Origin: Desulfobacterales bacterium
GTDB taxonomy: Bacteria > Desulfobacterota > Desulfobacteria > Desulfobacterales > JAHIVH01
Direction: 5' to 3'
Assembly: GCA_020056645.1 (NCBI GenBank)
Contig: JAGVHJ010000137.1
Span: forward strand, 1 to 6,925
DNA: 6,925 nucleotides
Of the stretch, positions 1 through 6,365 are shown piece by piece. The notes beneath the pieces are model-generated. The model saw only the letters and a list, made by a program, of their open reading frames with translations. It was not told where the DNA came from and did no database searches. Made by a program: the position numbers and the translations under genes. Numbering within the stretch: position 1 is the first letter of the stretch; each line of letters starts with the position of its first letter.

Positions 1-134
1 AAAAAGGTTCTATAAACACCCTCTAAAAACCTATTTGCCCCGCTTTTTAAAAGCGGGCCGCAGGAGGTATTTATCATAAATTCAAGTCATTGTTTAAAAT
101 ATTCACTAAACCCCATTCTACATGCGATTCCCCT
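1..134 (+). repeat. Left arm of a ~130-bp imperfect inverted repeat flanking the wbuX-wbuZ-wbuY operon
   Basis: This stretch matches the reverse complement of 2979-3110 along nearly its whole length, roughly 80% identical by eye with a few 1-2 nt gaps. Shared blocks include ATAAACACC, CCCGCTTTTTAAAAGC, AATTCAAGT and, best preserved, ATTCTACATGCGATTCCCCT at the inner end. It starts at or before the window edge, so its outer boundary is unknown. Similarity stops abruptly after position 134. No transposase or integrase lies between the two arms. It could be one copy of a dispersed intergenic repeat family or the remnant of a mobile cassette boundary. Confidence 0.8.
39..57. repeat. 19-nt perfect palindrome with TTTT-N-AAAA core
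   Basis: CCCGCTTTTTAAAAGCGGG forms nine base pairs around one central nucleotide. It lies inside the left inverted-repeat arm, about 245 bp beyond the 3' end of the HisH-like gene, so it could end that operon's transcript. However, no clear U-tract follows it on the minus strand, so I call it a palindromic repeat rather than a classic terminator. Related palindromes occur at 3053-3071, 3124-3142 and 6211-6229. Confidence 0.75.
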
Positions 135-300
135 CAAGCCCGTTTTGTTCGTTCCCTACTTTTTTCGGGAGCTTCTTGGCTTTTTGCTGAACTGGCGAAA
201 ACAAGGCCATACTGAATAGTTACATTCCGTTTTCCATTCAAGACGACATCCAGAGGGTAAGGAGAAGGTGACGCAGGCGTCGCTTGAATACGAGTTGACA
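135..300. other. Intergenic stretch with no recognisable gene
   Basis: Between the end of the left repeat arm and the 3' end of the HisH-like gene I find no open frame of credible length or composition and no tRNA-like fold. The only local structure is a short dyad, GACGC-AG-GCGTC (270-281), too small to call. An AGGAG followed by GTG near 268 opens a frame of only 18 codons, which I do not accept as a gene. Confidence 0.5.
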
Positions 301-942
301 CTACAGGGAAATAAAATCTTTTAGGAGAGATAGTCCGTCCGGGCCGCTTTTTTCGGGGTGGAACTGGCAGCCATAGAGATTCCCCGACCGGATCACCGCC
401 GCGAAGCGGTGGCCGTTATAGCCGCATTCTGCAAGAATGTGTCCGGAATTTACGGGAACCGCGTAAAAGGAGTGGACAAAATAAAAAGAGGAAAAGGGCG
501 AGATCGATTCAAGAATGGTTCCTCTCCATGACGCCACGGATGCGCTCTTCGATAAGGAACTCCAGCCGATATGGGGGATTTTATTGGGGCGCCCGTCCAA
601 GCTGCAAGGCGGCAGGGGAAGAACCGTTCCCGGAATAACCCCCAGGCCCTCTGAGACGCCGAATTCATGACTCATATCTAACATCATCTGCATCCCCAGG
701 CAAATTCCAAGAAATGGCCGGTTTTCTTTGCAGAATCTTCTGATGGATTCTATCAGGCCGCGCTTTTCGAGCTCCGCCATGCCCTCCTTAAAGGCGCCCA
801 CGCCCGGCAATATCAGTTTGGATGCATCGTCAATCCCTTTGGCGGAGTCCGTCACAACGACTCTCCCGCAAGAGAATTCCAAGGCCCTTTTGACACTCAA
901 CAGATTTCCCATGCCATAATCGACAACCGTCAGTTCATCCAT
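301..942 (-). CDS. wbuY: HisH-like glutamine amidotransferase subunit (WbuY/HisH2), sugar amidation-associated
   Basis: A 213-residue class I glutamine amidotransferase of the HisH type, close to the usual ~200 residues. Visible features are the N-terminal VVDYGMGNL, the oxyanion-strand PGVG (46-49), the nucleophile Cys81 in GICLGMQ, the FVHSFYAV segment, and His195 and Glu197 in FHPEKSG. The catalytic triad is therefore complete. Lys198 matches the HisH lysine that pairs with HisF Asp98 in the Thermotoga enzyme. Expected role: hydrolyse glutamine and hand ammonia to the HisF-like partner encoded just upstream. It starts inside that gene (13-nt overlap); an AAGGAG lies 12 nt before the ATG, rather far, so translation is probably coupled. 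No other histidine gene is present, and the WbuX-type neighbour points to sugar acetamidino formation rather than histidine synthesis. A true HisH cannot be excluded on this subunit alone. Confidence 0.9.
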   Translation of the reverse strand: MDELTVVDYGMGNLLSVKRALEFSCGRVVVTDSAKGIDDASKLILPGVGAFKEGMAELEKRGLIESIRRFCKENRPFLGICLGMQMMLDMSHEFGVSEGLGVIPGTVLPLPPCSLDGRPNKIPHIGWSSLSKSASVASWRGTILESISPFSSFYFVHSFYAVPVNSGHILAECGYNGHRFAAVIRSGNLYGCQFHPEKSGPDGLSLLKDFISL

Positions 943-1709
943 TCGTTGCGGGTGCTCCTTATGGGGAGGCCTTCCTGCCTCGCCTTCTCCCGGATATCCT
1001 TGAATGTCAGTTTATTATAGTGAAGGACGTGGGCCATCGCCACGGCGTCCGCCTTGCCTTCCTTCACCACATGAATCAAATGGTCCGTGTGCCCCATGCC
1101 GCCGCTTGCGATGATAGGAATCGATACAGCCTCCCCCACTTTTTTCACAAGATCCGAATCGAATCCCCTGGCGGAGCCCTCTCTGTCCACAGAGGTCAAC
1201 AGGATCTCACCGGCTCCAAGAGCCACTCCTTGCCTGGCCCACTCGATCACCTCTCGCCCGCTTCTTTCACGGCCATTATCGTAATAAGCCTCCCATAGGT
1301 CCGGACCGCTCTGCTTGGCTTCTATGGACAATACCATGCACTGAGACCCGAACCGGGTTGCAATCTCCCGGATCAGTTCGGGCCGCTTGATCGCCGCCGT
1401 ATTCACAGCCACCTTGTCCGCCCCTGACTTCAAAATTTTTTCCACATCCGAAAGGGTCCGGACGCCGCCACCCACGGTGATGGGGATAAATACATCCCGG
1501 GTTGCTTTTTCCACGATATCCAGCAAGGAATTTCTGCCATAGAGACTGGCCACGGGATCCATGTAGATGATTTCGTCCGCGCCATCCGCATAATATTTCT
1601 TGGCGTATTCACCGGGATCGCCGATTTTTCTTAACCCCTCCAGGTTGATGCTTTTTATCAGATAGGCGCCCTTCACATCTAAACGCGCAATCAGACGAAT
1701 GTTTCCCAT
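930..1709 (-). CDS. wbuZ: HisF-like (beta/alpha)8-barrel protein (WbuZ/HisF2), ammonia-channelling partner
   Basis: A 259-residue HisF homologue of normal length that aligns with Thermotoga HisF almost without gaps. Asp11 (RLDVK), the phosphate-site GGG (80-82), Asn103-Thr104 and Gly203-Gly204 are present. The ammonia-gate residues Arg5, Glu46, Lys99 and Glu168 (Thermotoga Glu167) are all kept, as is Asp98, which contacts HisH. The second catalytic residue, Asp130 of HisF, is Glu130 here (SIEAK), and Cys9 and Asp14 are replaced by Arg and Gly. LEGLR and YMDPVASLYGRNSLLDI resemble, from memory, the WbuZ clade linked to glycosyl amidation. I chose the ATG at 1709: the frame stays open to 1754, but the longer version adds 15 residues alien to the family and overlaps wbuX, whereas 1709 has GGAG 8 nt upstream. 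The 3' end overlaps the HisH-like gene. Inferred role: conduct ammonia to the amidotransferase. Confidence 0.9.
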   Translation of the reverse strand: MGNIRLIARLDVKGAYLIKSINLEGLRKIGDPGEYAKKYYADGADEIIYMDPVASLYGRNSLLDIVEKATRDVFIPITVGGGVRTLSDVEKILKSGADKVAVNTAAIKRPELIREIATRFGSQCMVLSIEAKQSGPDLWEAYYDNGRERSGREVIEWARQGVALGAGEILLTSVDREGSARGFDSDLVKKVGEAVSIPIIASGGMGHTDHLIHVVKEGKADAVAMAHVLHYNKLTFKDIREKARQEGLPIRSTRNEWMN

Positions 1710-1717
1710 AGGCGATA

Positions 1718-1721
1718 CTCC
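1718..1721 (-). promoter_or_regulatory. Ribosome binding site of the HisF-like gene, fixing its start
   Basis: GGAG on the minus strand lies 8 nt before the ATG at 1709 and just 1 nt past the wbuX stop codon (1723-1725). This placement favours the 259-residue start over the ATG at 1754 inside wbuX. It also suggests that ribosomes finishing wbuX reinitiate here. Confidence 0.6.
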
Positions 1722-1722
1722 A

Positions 1723-2892
1723 TCACTCCGAAGCGCTATCGTGCCAGACGGCATGGTTCAGCCGCCATGCGCCTCCATCATTTTTCCATATATGATCCGC
1801 CCGCCAGCCATCTATCACCGAATCACACTCCTCCCTGGAAAGACCGGTATACTCTAGAAACTGGTCAATATATTTCTGTGGGAACTCCCCATCATACTTT
1901 TTAACCAGCATCACCCCCTCGTCCCGCTCTATCTTTCCATCCCGTATCTCGTGGGCGCTGTCGGCAGTGGCCCTGCCGATACCGAACTTGATGAAGCCCA
2001 GGTAGTAATGGAGACCATCGATCTTGTCGTCCAGGCTGGCATATTTCGAGTAGGTGCCTTCCGACCGTTCGGGATTGGGTGAAAAACCGGTATTTTCGGT
2101 GCAGTAATAATAGTTCTCCTGGGGGTCCCAATATTTATAGTAACTGAAAAAATGAATTTCCGTCTGGTTCTCCATGATCTGCTCATATTTTGGGGCCGCG
2201 TATGGCGCGATATCCTTGTCCGTGAGTCCGTGGGCCCGCCAGAATTCCGGGGGCAGGCCTGAAAAATAGTGTTTGTCGTGGTCCTTGATATCGCGGGTTG
2301 GACGATTGGCGTTTTTCATGTCTCCGCCATACTCCACCTCACCGTTTTCGCCATACATGATCAAAGGAATTTTGTGCTGGACCGCCATTTTCACCGGGAA
2401 ATTGGTTTGGCCATAGATAAAGGGCTGGAAGGGGTCTCCCAGATGAATAAAAGCGAGCCGGGTGAGCAGACGGCTGATTTTTCCGTTGGGCGTTCCGAGA
2501 ATATGGTCAAATCCCCCCACATTGATAAAATTTTCAAGATTTTTAAGCCCTATCGATGTGGGAACCAGAGGCGCCCAGGTCACGGTCAGGGGATGCATCC
2601 CGTACTTGTATTTCAGTTGATGGGCCACATACCCACCATCTTTTCCGCCGCTCACAGGCACAATAACATCGTGGGAGCCGTCTTTGCGTCTGTGGCGGTC
2701 ACAGAGCATCACGAGTTCTTTTTCTCTCTCCTCCCAGTCGGTCCTCTTTTTTACTTCGGTGAAGTGACAGGCGCTGCATACGCCATTTTCATCGAAGGCG
2801 ATTCTCGGCCGCTGGTTAGAGATGGTGCATTTTTTGCAAAATCGAATTTCTTTGGGAAGGTTGTAGAGTTTCTGGACATCATGTTTTTTCAT
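1723..2892 (-). CDS. wbuX: N-acetyl sugar amidotransferase (WbuX/PseA/WbpG family)
   Basis: A 389-residue PP-loop ATP-dependent amidotransferase, similar in length to Campylobacter PseA. The N-terminus carries two CxxC pairs (Cys19/Cys22 and Cys39/Cys42), probably a metal site, in the setting FCKKCTISNQRPRIAF and GVCSACH. PVSGGKDG (79-86) is the ATP-binding PP-loop. Later family-like segments include MYGENGEVEYGGD and the TADSAHEIRDGKI region. Family members convert an N-acetyl group on a sugar to an acetamidino group, for example on pseudaminic acid in Campylobacter or the ManNAc3NAm uronate of Pseudomonas O5 antigen (WbpG with HisH2/HisF2). The ATG at 2892 has GAGGAG 5 nt upstream. It is the first gene of the operon, with the ammonia-supplying pair directly downstream. 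The exact sugar cannot be read from this sequence because no pse, leg or wbp sugar-pathway gene is in view. Confidence 0.93.
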   Translation of the reverse strand: MKKHDVQKLYNLPKEIRFCKKCTISNQRPRIAFDENGVCSACHFTEVKKRTDWEEREKELVMLCDRHRRKDGSHDVIVPVSGGKDGGYVAHQLKYKYGMHPLTVTWAPLVPTSIGLKNLENFINVGGFDHILGTPNGKISRLLTRLAFIHLGDPFQPFIYGQTNFPVKMAVQHKIPLIMYGENGEVEYGGDMKNANRPTRDIKDHDKHYFSGLPPEFWRAHGLTDKDIAPYAAPKYEQIMENQTEIHFFSYYKYWDPQENYYYCTENTGFSPNPERSEGTYSKYASLDDKIDGLHYYLGFIKFGIGRATADSAHEIRDGKIERDEGVMLVKKYDGEFPQKYIDQFLEYTGLSREECDSVIDGWRADHIWKNDGGAWRLNHAVWHDSASE

Positions 2893-2978
2893 AGGGTCTC
2901 CTCAGTTTCCGGTATAGAACACTTATCGAAAGATGGCCACCATTTCTTGACACGATTTTTCTTGGCCCCCCATTCCGC

Positions 2979-3110
2979 AGGGGAATCGCATGTAGAATAG
3001 GGCTTGGTGAGTGATTTAAGTCATAACTTGAATTGATTATCAATGCCTGCTGCCAGCTTTTAAAAAGCGGGACAAAGAGGTTTTCAGATGGTGTTTATGG
3101 AACCTTTATT
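2979..3110 (-). repeat. Right arm of the ~130-bp imperfect inverted repeat
   Basis: Read on the minus strand from 3110 to 2979, this matches 1-134 on the plus strand at roughly 80% identity by eye. The strongest block is ATTCTACATGCGATTCCCCT, identical in both arms at the inner end. The arm ends 86 bp upstream of the wbuX start codon, so wbuX regulatory DNA lies inside the bracketed segment. Together the two arms enclose the three-gene operon like terminal inverted repeats, although no recombinase is present. Confidence 0.8.
3053..3071. repeat. 19-nt near-perfect palindrome with TTTT-N-AAAA core
   Basis: CCAGCTTTTAAAAAGCGGG pairs at eight of nine positions around one central nucleotide. It is the counterpart, inside the right inverted-repeat arm, of the perfect palindrome at 39-57. 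A single change (A where pairing would need C) breaks one outer pair. Confidence 0.7.
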
Positions 3111-3123
3111 TTGATATGTTTGG

Positions 3124-3158
3124 CAACCTTTTCAAAAGGTTGGCCCCCGGCAGGGCCG
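3124..3158 (-). repeat. Composite palindromic element: AT-cored 19-mer plus GC-rich stem
   Basis: CAACCTTTTCAAAAGGTTG (3124-3142) is a perfect nine-pair palindrome around one base. It abuts GGCCC-CCGGCA-GGGCC (3142-3157), a five-pair GC stem with a six-base loop. On the minus strand the 35-nt unit matches 6195-6229 at 32 of 35 positions. It lies about 160 bp upstream of maf, and its partner lies just downstream, in inverted orientation, so the pair brackets the gene. Confidence 0.8.
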
Positions 3159-3321
3159 AATGAGGCGCGTCCCAAATGCGATTACCCTGCCCCATTCCGG
3201 AAATATGATTGAAATTTCGTGTAATACTGTTACAAATAATCAGGATGCAACTCGCGCCCTTTCATTCAGATTCCTGGCAGTTGATTGAAACACCTATAAA
3301 ATATCACATTCGGAGCCCCCA

Positions 3322-6174
3322 ATGACCGATAAAAATCCCCACGATATCTTTCGGCGCAACCTGGCGTTGCTTAAGAAAAACCATCCGCACATCCATGCCT
3401 TGAGCCCCCCGGAGGCGCGGGTGTTCAAGGGAGAGATCGTCACCCTTTCAAATGGTCATTCAGCTATCAAACTTCAAAAAACGAACAGCGAACCGGTAAT
3501 CCTCTATGATCAAACAACCAATGAAAGCGATACCGGTTTTGTTCCCGATGATTTTTACGGATTGATTTATTTAATCGGCATGGGCATGGGATACACGGCG
3601 TTGTCCCTTGTTCGCCAGAAACCGGATATGCGGTTTTTGGCCATTTTCGAGCCCGATACCGAAATTTTTTTCCAGGTGCTCCATGTCATTGATCTGACGC
3701 CGGTGTTGTCGGACCCAAGGGTCCTCATCAGCATCGGGGAGAATCCCGATCTGAACCGCTTCCTGGCTCCGGCCCGGAATGTGTTGATGACCGAATCTCT
3801 CTGCTACCGGAAACATCTCCCCTCATTTTCCATGAATCCGGCCTATGAGAGATTGTCAAAAACCGTTTTCGACTACACTTCCTTTCATCTCATTTCGGGA
3901 GGCACTATCACCTCCTATGGGAGCCTCTTTTTTAGAAACCGGTTAAGCCACTTCATGACCATGCACCATCATGCATTATTTGAGGGACTTAAAAACAGAT
4001 TCCCAGGCAAGCCAGCCATTCTTGTGGGAGCCGGGCCCTCGTTGAACAAAAATATTCAGTATCTGAAATACGCCAAAGGAAAAGCGGTGATCATCGCCGT
4101 GGATTCCGCCTTGCCCGCCCTGGTCCATCACCAGGTGACGCCGGATTTTGTCACCACCATGGACGCCTTTGACTTTTCCTATGAAAAAATCGCGGATCAG
4201 GCGATCTATGGAAAAGGCGTATCGTTGATCTGTACGCCCACCGTCAATGTAAAGGCGCCCAAAATTTTCCCTGCCGACCATGTTTTCTGGGCCTTTACGA
4301 ATCATCAGGCGGACACATGGATGAACACACGGATGGGAGGCGCAAGCACCATTGAAGGGGCGGAAACGGTGGCCCACCTGAATCTCTTTTTCGCACTCAT
4401 CATGGGATGTTCACCGATTATTTTTGTGGGCCAGGATCTGGCCTACAGCACTTCGGAAAGCCATGCGGCTCATACGGTCTTGAGCAGCAAAAACCTGATG
4501 GAAAATGATCTGAAATCCAATAACAAAGTGGTCTGGGTCAAAGGGGTGGCGGGTGGCTCCGTGCCCACGGGTTTGGCCTATTATAATATGAAACGATTCT
4601 TTGAGGAGATTATCCGGCGGAATCCAGGGCCCTTTCTGAACGCGACCGAAGGGGGCGCGCATATTGAAGGAACCGCTGTCGTTTCATTAAAACAGGTTAT
4701 TCAGGAGGTTTGCGTCAATTTCATCGATGTGACACGCCAGGTGAAAGAAGCGGTCAAGGAGTCTCCCAAAAGGACCATTGAGGCTATCTGGGGAGAGCTG
4801 TCGGTTGAAATGGAAAAAATATCCCACCTCCTCCAGGTTCTGGAGGAGGTTCTCCAGACAAGCGGCCAAATCGCAGCCGCTCTTTCCCGGCTGGGCCATG
4901 ATGAGGGAAATGCCGAATGGCGAATGATTGAGAATATGCCGCGGAACATCGCCACCCTGATGATGAAAAGCGAAGCGTTGAACAACCAACTGGACGCCGT
5001 CATAAACATATGGGAAAAATTAACGGAGCTGACCATTCCGTGCCTGAAAGAGAGCGAACGGATGCGCCATGAGATGACCCGCATGGAACGAGATAGCGGG
5101 CGGCGATCGACGTGGTGGATCAAGAGAGAGGAGCGGCTGGCCTATATCAATCAATTCCGAAAGAGCGTCTTGATTGAATACCAGGCCCATCTGAATAAAA
5201 TTCTCGCAACCTATGAGAAAGAGCGCCTGGCCCTTCCATCTGCCGGTGAAGGGCCGGGTGACGCGAAGCGTTTGTTCGACCTGGCCATACACTATTTCAA
5301 TCAGGGCGAATTGATGCTGGCGAAACCCATTTTCGAAGGGTTCAAAAGCCATGAGACCTATGGAACGGAAACCGCTTTCTATCTGGGAGCGATCGCCCTC
5401 AACCATTCCGCCTACGAAGAGGCGAACACTTATTTTGAGCGGGCCCGATCCCTTGATGCCGCCATGGCGGATAAAGAAAAGCGGTATACGGCGACTCTTG
5501 CGGAAAACTATTTTGAGTACAGCTTAAGACCGGACATCGACAAGGCCGCCTCCAGAAGGCTTTTGGTCAAGGGACTCGGATTCGCAAGCGGGTACGGGCC
5601 AATTATTGAAGCCCTGAAAACCCAGTTCGACGATGATTTCAAAAACATGGAGGAACAGATCCAAAGTAGGCCGGATGAGGCCATCCTCGTGATCAACAGC
5701 TGGATTGATGACTTTTCCTCCTATCCGGAATTGAAGCGTTGCTTTAATACGGACCGCATGGGGGAATTATACGCCCTCTATGGGCGGGCTCTGATGGGAA
5801 AAGGAGCCTTTGAGGATGCGGAGCGGAAGTTTTCAAAAGCCATTGAGCACGACAAAAACAACGCATACTTGCACGCGCTGATCGCGGACGCCTATTTCGC
5901 CCAGGACAAATATAACCTGGGGGTGATGCACCTCAATAAAGCGGTGGAAATAGACCGCGCTTACGCCGCATGCTGGGAAGATATCGGCGGCGCGCTTTTT
6001 GAGCAGCAACAATACGGTGACGCGCTCTCCGCGTTTGAAATGTGTTTCAAGTTCATGCCTGAAAAGAGCGAGTGCCTGAAAAAAATGGGTGAGTGCTATG
6101 AAAAACTGGGACAGCCCGAAGCCGCCGAAGAGGCGTATCGCCACTATCGCCGGTTGTCGGATGCGCCCCAGTAA
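3322..6174 (+). CDS. maf: Maf-type motility-associated glycosyltransferase (DUF115/MAF_flag10) with C-terminal TPR array
   Basis: A 950-residue soluble protein with no signal peptide or membrane segment, so presumably cytoplasmic. Residues ~1-200 form a Maf_N-like region with GMGMGYTAL (86-94) and FEPD (109-112). The central MAF_flag10/DUF115 domain (~205-420) contains LVGAGPSL (234-241), VTPDFVTTMD, GGASTIEG and FVGQDLAYS (368-376), all typical of Maf proteins. Residues ~470-640 are rich in charged helix. TPR-like repeats occur at about 647-715 and 816-947 (for example GRALMGKGAFEDAERKFSKA and KMGECYEKLGQPEAAEEAY). Maf proteins attach pseudaminic or legionaminic acids to flagellin. The length exceeds the common ~600-700 residues because of the TPR tail, which may hold the acceptor or export partners. 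The ATG has GGAG 6 nt upstream. It is divergent from wbuX, which could modify the donor sugar. Flagellin as acceptor is inferred; no flagellar gene is in view. Confidence 0.9.
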   Translation: MTDKNPHDIFRRNLALLKKNHPHIHALSPPEARVFKGEIVTLSNGHSAIKLQKTNSEPVILYDQTTNESDTGFVPDDFYGLIYLIGMGMGYTALSLVRQKPDMRFLAIFEPDTEIFFQVLHVIDLTPVLSDPRVLISIGENPDLNRFLAPARNVLMTESLCYRKHLPSFSMNPAYERLSKTVFDYTSFHLISGGTITSYGSLFFRNRLSHFMTMHHHALFEGLKNRFPGKPAILVGAGPSLNKNIQYLKYAKGKAVIIAVDSALPALVHHQVTPDFVTTMDAFDFSYEKIADQAIYGKGVSLICTPTVNVKAPKIFPADHVFWAFTNHQADTWMNTRMGGASTIEGAETVAHLNLFFALIMGCSPIIFVGQDLAYSTSESHAAHTVLSSKNLMENDLKSNNKVVWVKGVAGGSVPTGLAYYNMKRFFEEIIRRNPGPFLNATEGGAHIEGTAVVSLKQVIQEVCVNFIDVTRQVKEAVKESPKRTIEAIWGELSVEMEKISHLLQVLEEVLQTSGQIAAALSRLGHDEGNAEWRMIENMPRNIATLMMKSEALNNQLDAVINIWEKLTELTIPCLKESERMRHEMTRMERDSGRRSTWWIKREERLAYINQFRKSVLIEYQAHLNKILATYEKERLALPSAGEGPGDAKRLFDLAIHYFNQGELMLAKPIFEGFKSHETYGTETAFYLGAIALNHSAYEEANTYFERARSLDAAMADKEKRYTATLAENYFEYSLRPDIDKAASRRLLVKGLGFASGYGPIIEALKTQFDDDFKNMEEQIQSRPDEAILVINSWIDDFSSYPELKRCFNTDRMGELYALYGRALMGKGAFEDAERKFSKAIEHDKNNAYLHALIADAYFAQDKYNLGVMHLNKAVEIDRAYAACWEDIGGALFEQQQYGDALSAFEMCFKFMPEKSECLKKMGECYEKLGQPEAAEEAYRHYRRLSDAPQ

Positions 6175-6194
6175 TTTCGATATGTTAATGTTTC

Positions 6195-6229
6195 CGGCCC
6201 TGCCGGGGGCCAAACTTTTAAAAAGTTTG
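6195..6229 (+). repeat. Composite palindromic element downstream of maf; possible transcript end
   Basis: GGCCC-TGCCGG-GGGCC (6196-6211) is followed by CAAACTTTTAAAAAGTTTG (6211-6229), a perfect nine-pair palindrome around one base. It starts 21 nt after the maf stop codon, between convergent genes, and could act as a bidirectional terminator or a transcript-stabilising hairpin. No pure U-tract follows in either direction, so termination is inference. It is the inverted partner of 3124-3158. The three differences fall at the central base and at one base pair that changed on both sides, so pairing is kept. Confidence 0.8.
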
Positions 6230-6365
6230 ATAAATAAATGGGTGATAAAACATAACGATTCACCTTGGCTCTGCTTCAGTGGCAAAAAGGCCCTTTTGTG
6301 AAGTGACATTCATTTTTTTCGGATGAGAGCTTCGAAGGCTTTTCGCCATGTTGATGAATCGTTAC

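Larger units (their letters stand above)
2893..3321. other. 429-bp divergent intergenic region between wbuX and maf
   Basis: This region must hold the 5' signals of both divergent transcription units. It contains the right arm of the inverted repeat (2979-3110), a composite palindromic element (3124-3158), and a third, plus-strand copy of an ATGCGATT-C/A-CCCTGC motif (3176-3190). The last ~120 bp before maf are AT-rich and repeat-free. I find no strong sigma-70 or sigma-54 promoter. The best wbuX candidate is a loose sigma-28-like match around 2923-2949. I see no coding frame here with family resemblance. Confidence 0.6.

Noticed and set aside
295..317. TTGACA with nearby TAAAAT resembling a plus-strand promoter
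   Set aside because: The spacing is 11 nt, far from 17, it overlaps the 3' end of the HisH-like gene, and it would drive only antisense transcription.
268..324. 18-codon GTG frame with an AGGAG upstream
   Set aside because: Too short, no recognisable product, and it runs into the antisense strand of the HisH-like gene.
301..1709. Reading hisF/hisH homologues as part of a histidine biosynthesis operon
   Set aside because: No other his gene is present, the WbuX-type amidotransferase is directly upstream, and the barrel has Glu in place of catalytic Asp130. The sugar amidation trio explains the context better.
1710..1754. Upstream extension of the HisF-like gene to an ATG at 1754
   Set aside because: The added 15 residues do not resemble HisF, would overlap wbuX, and the ATG at 1709 has a well-placed GGAG and matches the family N-terminus residue for residue.
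2269..3000. Long open frame (243 codons) on the plus strand, antisense to wbuX
   Set aside because: It lies mostly opposite a clear WbuX/PseA family gene, its translation is rich in Phe and His with no recognisable domain, and it has no good ribosome binding site. It is a shadow frame.
3275..3300. Sigma-54-like TGGCAG...TTGA or TATAAA promoter before maf
   Set aside because: The sigma-54 spacing is one base short and the -12 GC is missing. The TATAAA at 3295-3300 has no -35 at proper spacing. Neither is convincing without transcript data.
5833..6309. 158-codon open frame on the minus strand opposite the maf 3' end
   Set aside because: Antisense to clear TPR-coding sequence, no family resemblance, hydrophobic and basic composition typical of a shadow frame.
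6282..6313. CAAAAAGGCCCTTTTG followed by a T-run as a rho-independent terminator for maf
   Set aside because: One mismatch in the stem, and about 15 nt separate the stem from the T-run; this is not the geometry of an intrinsic terminator.
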